A stretch of 64,000 nucleotides of DNA from Diadema setosum (lineage: Eukaryota; Echinodermata; Echinoidea; Diadematoida; Diadematidae), in contig CM067062.1 of the NCBI GenBank assembly GCA_033980235.1, forward strand, positions 20,265,203-20,329,202. The letters are read 5' to 3'. The notes under the pieces were generated by a model. The model saw nothing but the letters and a program-made list of their open reading frames with translations. It was not told where the DNA came from and did no database searches. Of the stretch, positions 41,501-53,500 are shown piece after piece. The translations under genes were made by a program, and so were the position numbers. How positions within the stretch are numbered: the first letter of the stretch is position 1; each line of letters begins with the position of its first letter.

Positions 41501-44500
41501 AGTCAAGTTTTAATATATTTACTTGACCTTTTGACCTTTGACCTCATGATGCCAAACTTTCACCAGAGAATCTTAATTGGGAATACATGTATACACTAAG
41601 TTTTAAGAAAATATCTTCAGGCATTGCATAGATATGGTGGAAATAGTGAAATTTTACGTATTTGACCTTGACCTTGAGCATGTGCACCCAAAAGTTGATA
41701 GGCACAACTTCACCCCTAATACACATACATGCCAAGTTTCATTAGGATACCTCAAAAGGTTTTTTAGTTACGCTGTCCACAAAATTCATTACGGACGGAA
41801 GGACGGACGGACGGACGGACTGACGGACGGACGGACAGCCCGAAAACATAATGCCTCCGGCACCACTTCGTGGCGGAGACATAAAAACCTCAACAACAAT
41901 AACAAGGAGGAATGATTCCAGATAGGGTCCTTTATTGCGATTTCAAAGGTATTACTTCATCTGAAGTCGAGTGACAAGCTTTGACAAAAAAGAATCATGA
42001 CAGGATTTACTTTCAAAAGTAAGAAAATGAACTTATCAAATCAACACCCTTTATTTCGCTACTGACCTGTAATTTGCTATTAAAATCAAGAGGACAGAAT
42101 ATTAACTTAATTATTCTCCAGACTACATAAGGATCATCTTAAATGTACTTTGGCAATCTAGAGCAATATCAGTAAAGTTTTCAGATTACACACATTTAGT
42201 TCCCGCTTTAATACAATCTTCCAGCCCAAACAAAATAGGCCTACAGTCGAGGAAAACAGTCAGATGAGGAGTGCTTTCGACTGTTTCACAGAAGAAGAGA
42301 CATTTCTTTACACAAAGTTTTTCAAAGCTTTACCTGCTTCATTTTCTTGGTTACCCAAAGATTTTCCCTCTAAAGCAGCCCTCATGTCTGCTGTCATGCA
42401 GAAGTCCCAGGCAGTCTTTCCCTCGCTGTTTTCCATTGACACCAACCTCTGACCTATGTACAGGACAGAAACAGATCCAAACCAAAACACTGGCCATTCA
42501 GACTGATCTTGGTGCAGGTTGAATTGGAACACCAAATGGTTAATACTGTAGTGTAATGATCCCCACGAAGAAAAGGCACATTTGGGTTCATTCTATATAA
42601 ATTGCTGGTAATGAGTAAAGTGAAATCCAGATTTGCATTCATTCAACCATCAGAACACCACTTGCAAAAGTCCCCAAAGTTTTCCAGCTTAGCTGCACTG
42701 CACTTAAAGAAATCAATATCCTATTTTCACTGCGATTTATCAACATCTGTCAAACTTTGATTGATGCATGAATGATTAAGAGATAAGTTTAAATAAAGAA
42801 GTACTTTAACTTAAAGACTTCAGAAGGTGCTATATACAGAAGATTGAAACAGAGAGTATTTTGTATCAATATGACATGGCCTGAAATTAAGAAGAGATTT
42901 TTGAATAAAACTTTCACTTACCTCCTACAGCAACTAGCAGTTTGACAACATCCACATGGCTGTTGGCAACAGCATCATGAAGGACAGTAGTACCACATTT
43001 TGGACTGAGATAGAGATCTAGCTTTGGGACACTGGTTTTTGATCCTGAAACAGAAATTATATTTCCTTTCAATTTCCTTTTTTTAACGCTTTCAAAGAGC
43101 TTAATTAGAAATCTCAACTTGCAAAACTAGAACTATCATTCAATGTGATTAATATCCCCACCTAACACTGAGGGAGTTAGCTCAACTAGCAATAGTTACT
43201 TTGTATGCTTATTGAAAAACCAACAACAATTACCATGACAATGTATTGTTCAACATTGAATAAATGCATATTTTGCTCACTGATAATTACATGTGCCATA
43301 TCTCAGGTCAAGTGCTCAAAACCTGTGTAAAGTAAATAAATCAACAATTTCTATGATTTTCATTAAAAAATGGTGCTACCAGGCAACACAATGCTTGACA
43401 TTAAGAAAAAATGAAGTTTTCACAACTATATATCATAGCTGTCACATGTGCCAAATTTCGAGTCAAATGCTCAAAAGCTGAGGGAGTTAGGTGAGTTCAC
43501 AATATCATTGTATGATTTCATTCAAAATATGCTGTTACCATGGCAACACATATTCCAACAATGACAAAAGGTCAATTTTGCAGAGCTCGGTAATATGGTG
43601 ATAATATGTGCCAAATTTGAAGCCAAATGCTAAAAAAAGAAAAGAAATAAGAGTTAGCTGAATTCCAAATTTTTATGATTTCCAATCAAAATATACTGTT
43701 ACCATCCCAACGCAATGTTCAACAATGACGAAAGATGAACTTTGCACATCTTTGTAATATAGCCATCACATGTGCCAAATTTCAAGCCAAATGCTGAAAG
43801 ACTGAGGGAGTTAACAGAATCAATTTTTTTTTTTTTAATGATTTTCATTGAAAATATGCTGTTACCATGGCAACACATTGTTCAACAATGACGGAAGAAT
43901 AAATTTGCACATGTATGTACTATAGCAGTCACATGTGCCAAATTTCAAGCCAAATGCTCAAAAACTCAGGGAGTTAGCTAATCCACAGTATTTTTGTATG
44001 ATTTTTCATTCAAAATATGCTGTTACCATGGCAACACATTCTTCACACCAACGACGAAAGATTAAGTTTGCACATCTTTGTACTATAGCGGTCACATGTG
44101 CCAAATTTCAAGCAAAATGCTCAAAGACTGAGGGAGCTAACTGAATCCACAGTATTTTTGTATGCTTTTAGTGAAAAGATGCTGTTACCATGGCAACACA
44201 TTGTTCAACAATGACGAAAGAATAAGTTTGCACATCTATGTACCATAGTAGTCACATGTGCCAAAATTCAAGGTAAATGCTGAAAGACTGAGGGTGTAAG
44301 CTGAGACCACAATATTTCTGTATGCCTTTTATTGAAAAAATGCTGTTACCATGACAACGCATTGTTCAATAATGACGAAAGATCATCACATCTACGTATT
44401 ATAGCGGCCACATGAGCCAAATTTCAAGCCAAATGCTCACAGACTGACGGAGATATCTGAATCCACAGTATTTTGGTATGATTTTCATTCAGAATATGCT

Positions 44501-47500
44501 GTTACCATGGTAATGCATTGTTCAACAATGACAGAAGAATAAATTTGCACATGTATGTCACATGTGCCAAATTTCAAGCCATATGCTCAAAGACTCAGGG
44601 AGTTAGCTAATCCACAGTATTTTTCTATGATTTTTCATTCAAAATATGCTGGTACCATGGCAACACATTCTACACCAATGACGAAAGATTAAAAGCATGA
44701 ATATATTTTTCCATTTACGGATGGAACAAAAACCCATCATTACTGCTTCAAAATAGTTCTAAAATGTGAGTTACGGATAGAAACAACCAATGTAAGAATT
44801 TGAACCAGTATAATCGATGTTAAGTATTAAGCTTGTTAAATTTACGAAATGTGAAAAATAGTTATAATAAAAATGTTTCCAGACTAAACCGTCTACAGTT
44901 ACGGTTTAATGAGAAAAATAGTGATATCTCCTTATATTCTAGGCTTTATTGCGAAAATTTTATACAGTTTGATGCTTTGTGATACAACTGACCGATACAC
45001 ATGCATCAAAAGTGATATCTTTTAAATCACTATTCCCAAAGGTAAACAGGACGTTTAAGTTTGCACATCTTTGTGCTATAGACCGATTCAGTGAGGCTAT
45101 TTATGTATTATCGGCATGGGCAGCGCCATTACTGCCGTGTCCCCACCTACCCCCCCCCCCCCCACTCCCCCACCCCCCCCCATCATTAGCATGCGCACGG
45201 AATGAAAAACTGATGCATGGTTGTTTTAGCCGATAGGCGTCTCCTACTGAGTGCGCGAATGCTTGCTTAATGCGCGAACCTTTGTTAAAAGTGCAAATAC
45301 TCCTGTTACAAGTGCGTGATAAACATGTTGCCCGGTGGGGTGGGGGAGAGGAGGGGGGTAGGCTGGGACACCGTAGTTAGAGCTAATGGCTGCGCTCAGT
45401 GCTGTATATAAAGAGAGTCTGGCCAACTCGGTGTTTGGCTTACGTGTTTTGAAGCCTGTGATTGGTCAAAAGCTGGTCCCGTGATCTACAGGCGCCATGT
45501 CGTTACTGAAGTGCGCTCATACGCAATGCCCATTGTTAACTGCCCCTTATTTGGCTTGGTTATTTTGTTACGTCTGAGCGTACACGCTAATCCTGTGACG
45601 CGTAATACGAGCGTAATACGCGCGGTAACGACATGGCGTCCAAATTAGCAGTTGGCCAGACTCTCTTAATATACGGCACTGGCTGCGCCCAGTTCCCACA
45701 AATTGTCTGCTGCCCTCAACGAACCCGAATCGGTTTATAGTGGTCACATGTGCCAAATTTCAAGCAAAATGCTTAAAGACTGAGGGAGCTAACTGAATCC
45801 ACAATATTTTTGTATATTTTTAGTGAAAAGATGCTGTTACCATGGCAACGCATTGTTCAACAATGACGAAAGATTAAGTTTGCACATCTACGTACCATAG
45901 CAGTCACATGTGTCAAATTTCAAGCCATATGCTCAAAGACTGAGGGAGTTAGCTGAATCCACAATATATTTGCATTCTTTTTAGTGAAAAAATGCTGTTA
46001 CCAAGGAAACGCATTGTTCAACATCGACAGAAGATGTGTTCTGCACATCTACATACTGTAGTGGTCACATGTGCTAAAATTCAAGTCAAATACTAAAAAA
46101 ACTCAGGGAGTTAGGTCAATCCACACATTTTTGTATGATTGGTATAAAAAAAAAACTGCTGTTGCCATGGCAAGAGATTTATTCACAAACAAAAAAGGCA
46201 TCCTGCACAACTACACATTACATTGATCTTATATATCCCAAATTTCAATTGGATTGCTATAAAACTGAGAGTAGTTCGATCCAAAATATTGTGAGATTTT
46301 AAAAAAAATTTGCTGTTGCCATGGCAACAAATTATGCAATACTATTGAAAAAGATGTCTTGCACATCTACCTTGAATAGCGGTCACATATGCCAAATTTT
46401 GGGTCAATTGCTTAAAAAATGAGAGAGTAGCTCAATCCACAAGTTTTTATTAAAATATACCGTTGCCATGGCAACGCATTGGCGATACTAACAAAAAAGG
46501 TGTCTTGCACATCTATCTTTGATAGCAATCACATGTGCCAAATTTAGGGTCAATTGCTCAAAAAATAAGACAGTATTCGATCCACAACATTTTGTAAGAT
46601 TTTTTTTTTAATTTGCCGTTGCCATGGCAACGCACTATGCAATACTAACGAAAAAGGTGTCTTGCACATCTTCCTTTGATAGTGGCCACACATGCCTTAT
46701 TTGGGGTGATTTGCTAAAAAAATGAGAGAGTAATTTGATTCACAATTTTTAATGAAAATATGCCGTTGCCATGGCAACGCATTATGCGATACTAAAAAAA
46801 AAAGGCGTCTTGCACATCTACCTTCAATAGCGGTCACACATGCCAAATTTGGGGTCAATTGCTTAAAAAATAACAGAGTAGTTCCTCCACAACATTTTGT
46901 AAGATTTTTGTAAAAATTTGCCGTTGCCATGGCAACTCATAATGCAATACTAACTACTTCCTTTGACAGTGGTCACACATGCCAAATCAGGGGTCAATTG
47001 CTCAAAAAATGAGAGAGTAGTTCGATCCACAAGTTTTTATGAAATATGCCGTTGCCATGGCAACGCATTATGCGATACCAACGAAAAAGGTGTCTTAATT
47101 GCACATCTACCTTTGATAGAGGTCACACATGCCAAATTTGGGGGTTAATTGCTCAAAAAATGAGAGAGTTTGATCCACAAGATTTTGCAATGGACCGACC
47201 GCCCGACCGCCCATCCGACCGACTGACCGGCCACCCGACCTCAGAGTGATTCCTATATCCCCCCATGTGTGGGTGGGGGTATAATTATGTTCATGTACAG
47301 TAAGATATTTTCTCTTTTTTGCCAGAAATTACATTACAGCAACAATTGAACTCTCATATAGAGAGTTTTTGAATTTTGAAGTAAAATTGCTGGGATACAG
47401 CCAATCTTTATTAACTCTTTATAGAATGGGTAGCGAGAATCCTGCGATCTGATTGGTCGAAAGCTATGTGTTGATTTTTACTGGCCGCACGCTACGTACG

Positions 47501-50500
47501 CTGAGTCACAGTGGTAAACATGTTATCGCGCACTTGTAGCAAGAGTACGCGTACTTGTAACAAAGGTTTGCGCACTAAGCAAGCGTTCTCGCATTTAGGT
47601 TGGCCATGCGTCCAGTAAATACTGATGCATGGCTGGCCGTGCATCCAGTAAAAACTGATGCATGCTCGTTTACGGCAAGCCAAAAGGAAATGCATCCAGT
47701 AATTTTGTCATCGGGTAACACGATAGAAAAATGGGTTTTTGACAAGAAAATTACCCATTCTATAAATCAGATAACGCACATGTCTTTTCGTGCGTCAGTC
47801 GGAATATAGTGTGCATGCGGTAACTATGGAATTTAGCCTAAACCCACTCGGCTTCGCCTCGTGGGTTAAGCATTCCATAGTTACCTTATGCACACAATTC
47901 CGACTGACGCACTCAGACCTGTGCGTCATTTGTATATTATGTGCCACTCGTACGTTCGCATGTCCGACTCAGTCGACGGCGTGCCAACTTCGCACACTCT
48001 GCTCAACAAACAAAGCCGCCAAAACCGATTGATAAATCGCCAATCCCACGGTACAATCAAAGCGTTTCTCGCGCTTTTGTTCCTCTCACATACGGCTTGC
48101 ATTCTATGTGGTGAATGACTATCAAGCGACTAGATTTTGCATGTACACTTTAAGTTTCTGTCACTATTTTATGTGCAAAAGTCGTTCTTTTACAGTAATG
48201 TAGCAACTGGTAATTCGAAGAAAAATTGAAAATAGAATTGTTATACATTGTATATGGAAGCAAAGTTTGGCATTCCTCTTAACAGAAATTTGTAGAAGTT
48301 ATACAGATTGGAAAAACAAAATTCTTTCTCTAAAGCATGACTATCTTTGTGTCTCAGAATAACGTGGCACACAGGGGGTTTCCACCATGGCACATAAAGA
48401 GTTAATTGTAAAATTGAACTAGAAATGTCGATATGCCGATTGGTATGCCTATGCCATAATGCATGATTTGCTTGACCTTTGACCTGGCCTTTTACCCAAT
48501 GACCCCAAAATTCCCTAGATAATCACTGCCAGTCAGTACTTGCATAGTTATATACTATGTTTCATGAAGATACCTTGAACCATTTCCAAGATACAGTGAA
48601 AAAAGTGAAATGTTAACATTTTCACTTGACCTTTGACCTCATGACCCGAAACTCTCACCAGAGAATCTTAATTTGGTAGTATACACTAAGTTTCAAGAAA
48701 ATATCTTCAGGCATTGCATAGATATGGGGGAAATAGTGAAATGTGGAGCATAATTGACCTTGAGCATGTGCACCCAAAAAAGGCACAACTTCACCCCCTC
48801 ATACACATACATGCCAAGTTTCATTAAGACACCTCAAAAGGTTTTTTAGTTACGCTGTCCACAAAATTGATTACGGATGAATGACGGACGGACAGACAGA
48901 AGAACAGACAACCTGAAACCATAATGCCTCTGGCACCACTTCGTGGCGGAGGCATAAAAATTCCATATGTGGACTTTCATCATAATTCCCACCCACATTG
49001 AAAAGATGTAATGCACTTTCCTCATCTGTTTAAGAGATCTTCACTTACATTTTGTTCACAAATGTCAAGAGGTATTGATTATCAAATGCAGTACAAACGT
49101 AGATGATCATGTGAGCTATAAGATCATAACATAAGAAACAAGGAAAAGTAGAAATTAAGCGGTGCGTAATACATGTCCCCGCCTGAATTAGCATTTTGTA
49201 GCAAAATGTACAATATAGGTAAAAACTCAAGGTCAAAGGTCAAAGAAGTCAAAGGTCATGTGTGTAGAAGTTTTGAAGCCCTCACCTAGTGCCATCACAT
49301 AAAGCAAACGGAAGTGAAATCGGGTTAGAAATGGCGAAGGAGTAGCATTTTGTAGCCAATGTACAATATAGGTCAAAAATCAAGGTCAAAGGTCAAAGAA
49401 GTCAAAGGTCAAAATTCTGTGTACAAGTTTTGAAGCCCTCACCTAATGCCATCATATAAAGCAAACGGAATCGAAATCGGGTTAAAAATGGCGAAGGAGT
49501 AGCATTTTGTAGCCAATGTACAATATAGGTCAAAAATCAAGGTCAAAGGTCAAAGAAGTCAAAGGTCAAAATTCTGTGTAGAAGTTTTGAAGCCCTCACC
49601 TAGTGCTATCACTTAAAGCAAACAGAATCGAAATTGGGTTAGAAATGGCGAAGGAGTAGCATTTTGAAGCAAAATGTACAGCATAGGTCAAAGGTCAAGG
49701 TCAAAGGTCACAACTGAAATTCTGTGTAGAAGTTTCAAAGCTCCCATGTAGTGCTATCATATAAAGCAAACAGAATCAAAATTGGCTAATAAATGACAGA
49801 GAAGTAGCAAATTGAACATTTTGATCACACACGGACGCACACACACAGACAGACGGACGGACGGACGGACACACGGACACACACTCGTACGGAGCCCGTT
49901 TCATAGTCCCCTGCTCAAACTCGTTCGGCGGGGACAAAAAAATCTTTTCTTCTCTCACCTGATGCCAACAGGTCAGGACGGAAATTCAGCAGCTCCTGTA
50001 CACATTGAATGTTGCCATAGTTACATGCTTCATGAAGTGGAGTCCATCCAGCATAGTCCCGGGCATTGACATCGATGTTTGGAGATGTCAGGAGCTGACG
50101 TACTTTGTCCACATCATTCTTGATACGGGCTACATGGAGAGGAGTTTCACCTGATGGAATAGAAAGTTCAGCAAGTCTTGGTGATGATAAGGGAACAAGA
50201 TTTTTTTTTTTAAACATAATTCAGGAAGGGCAATAATTAACCCACAGTTTTTCAAACAGTAGAGTGATATGAAATTTCTTTAGAATGTTAGATAAAACCT
50301 TTTCATACATGATTATTGCAAATGAGAAAAGTACTTTGGGAGAGAGATCTTATAAGGTAAAAGTTAGAGAATCAAAGGTAATTATTGGTCAAATGCAATC
50401 ATATCATAAACTTTTACTACATGAAAAACTTATTGTTGTTTCTCACACCTTCTTTCAAAGAATCCATGAGACTTTGCAACTGATTGAAAAACTGCCCTAG

Positions 50501-53500
50501 CTACGACGAAAGAATTTCATGGATCCATGAGACTTGTTACAGAATCTGTGAAATTTGCTGATTGTTTGAAACAGTCAATGGACTTTGGTGAATACTTGTT
50601 AGCTAAAACAAGGAAAATGCTGCATTCTGTAATGTATTGGTATATCATCCATTCTTGGAGCATAATGGAATACAGAGTTCCTCTATAAATCAAATACCTA
50701 TAATGCTTCAGTGTCAACTAAGGCAGATATATTGTAATGTTGAAGAAAGTAAGTTGATTACCTCATAGCTCAGAACATTGACCACTATTATATTGGTAGG
50801 TCCCTCACCTTTCATATTCTTGCGCTTGACATTCATATTCTTCTTTGGTGTAGTCTGTGATCTTTCTGGTTGCTTGCTGTTTACAGTGACAAAAATAAAA
50901 TCACTCAAATATTTGTCTGAATATTGGATATTTAGCCTTAGTTTTGGTACCAATCTCTACAGTAAAACAAGGAAACTGCATTGGTATAATAAGGTCTATG
51001 CTCTCTCTTATCAAAGTTTTGTTTTGTTTAAATATCAAAAGAACTTTGCAATTTCAGGCTGTGCTCAAATTCTAATTCCATGACAGTTGATTCAAAATAT
51101 TTACAGAGAAACATTTTCTAGTTTGTTGCTTAGTTTTGGCTTATAGGTTCATGGATGATGAAAATGTGTCCTAGATTATGATTTTGAGTATTTAAGAAAG
51201 TACTTTTTTTCTACTCTTTGCAGAAACAGATAATCGGCGAATCGGATATTGAAGATGAACTATTTTTAGGGAAATCACTAGATTTTAAATAAAAGATTAA
51301 TAAGGACTTAATTATTATTACATTAATTAATGTCTAAAGGTACAGCATTGTCTCAATGGAAATATTTGTACCAACTGTGTAATCTTTTACATCTCTATTC
51401 CCCCCCCCCTCTGCCCCCCCCCCCAAAAAAAAAGAAGGTTTATCAGGCATGTGCTAGTATACAAATGATGCACAGGATAGAGTGCGTTAGTGTAGGCGAA
51501 GTGCACTCGAGGGTATTTACAATTGTGAAACATGCACGAGGCGAAGCCGAGTGCATGTTGCACTACATTGTAAATACCCGAGAGTGAGCTACGCCTACAC
51601 TAACGCCACGAAATAATCCTGTGCATCATTTGTTTTATAAAATGGGTCGAAAATTCGAAAACTAACATCATTTTTCAGCGTTTTTCACGTACCTTTGTGG
51701 GTCAAGACGTCCGAAGATGTTCGTCCCAAACTTTTACGCACGTCGCACTCGCGGAAGTCCCGCACATACAGTATAATAAGTATAATGGGGGGTTGGGTTT
51801 CCGGACACCCGCATGAAAACTTACTTATTTTACATAGAATATGCACCCTTTACCTTAAAGACTTGATATAGACTCCTCATATAGGCCTACTAGACAACAT
51901 ACTCTGAAAACGGCGTGAGAATTAACCTGCTAAATCATTGGATTTGCTCTTCAAAGTGACTCCATGTACGCGTCCGGTCCCATAACGCTTGGTCTACTGT
52001 ACTGAACAAAGTGTACGTATAGTACAGTATACGTACGTACGCCACATATGTTATGCACAAGGGAAGACAGGCCGGCCGGCCGGCAGCCCGAACTAGAAGT
52101 TGTTTACAGGATTGACAGCGCGTACGCGTATGCATGCAATTCATCAAAGGAGCCGCCGCGCGCACAGACGATCGGCAATCTACCATAGGATTACAGGCAG
52201 TGCAATTGTACTGAAGTAAAGGAAGGAGGTGTGTCTCATTTCAGCGCTTCCTATTGGCTACATTCTTGAACCCATTTTATAATATTTCCTAGAGGTATGT
52301 TTGGATAACAAAATATCATGGAAACACAAGCCTACCTGCATGGTTTTGGAGGAGTTGGTATGGGATCCATCAGTTCATCTTGTGTGTTTAGTACTGATGA
52401 GAGGCAATTGATCAGATAGTATACGATATTGCTTTTTTTCTAGGGAAATCTAATTTAAACAGTAAAGTTGTATTGCTTAATTAATTCCTCACCTTAATTT
52501 TGAAGACAAGCTATTTCATCATTTCATTAACTATCAATTTCAATTCCTCCCTTCTTCTTACACTCAAAAAGGAAAAAGAAACCCAAATATTATAAATTAA
52601 CCCTAATCCCACCGGGTTTTTTGAGGGACTTGGGGCTTTTTGGCCCCACCTTCAGATCTCGGTCATGGATCGCGCGATCCTCGCAAAAATTTGCATTAAG
52701 GTAGAGGCTAATGTAATCTACAGGACTGTATAGTAAGATTTTTCAAATTTTAATTTATGTATTTCATATTAATTGAATTATGCTAATTTATGCAAAAATA
52801 ATTTTTTCCCTATAAATAAAAAAATAAAGCTCCAAGACTTCTAATTTTTGGCGAACATATTCTTTTCAATATCCTCAACAATAATATTGAAGCTAAAATT
52901 CGGCTTCATAATTATTTCTGATGTATTTTTGGTTCATTGAATTTTTTATGTATTTCTTTGTTTTCTTACTTTTTGTTTTTGTTGGTTTTTTCGTCAAAAT
53001 TTGTCGCAGAAACTTTTTACAGCATAATCAGGCTAAAATATATCATTATCAGCCACTGAAAGTAAAAATATTTATTATTATATAAATTAATTGCAAAAAC
53101 ACAATTTACATTGGATTTGTACACAAAATCATGTTTTTGAGCAATTTTTGGGTCGACAAATTTTTTAAAGGGGCGTGGCTTCAAGACAGTATGCCCGGGA
53201 GCGACAAATTTGGTCTCAAAATTTGCGCGATACTTGAAAGAAAAAAGTCATAAAATGTTGCGGTGAGAGCATCACACGTTGCGAATAATCACACGAAATG
53301 TCAAGGGGGGGCCAAAATGCCCCCCGTGGGAATATGGTTAAAGGAATGCAGCAATATCAGCAAAATGCATCAGCAAAGTTTGAGGAAAATTGACAATTGA
53401 CAAAAGTTATGAATGTTTGATGTTTTGGTTCAGCCATTGCTGGATGAGGAGACTACAACAGTAGGCCTACTTTGTGACCCGTATGGAGAATGCTAAAAAA

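Noticed and set aside
43152..47283. CRISPR-like array
   Set aside because: Units are about 150 bp, diverged and without unique spacers; this is eukaryotic satellite DNA.
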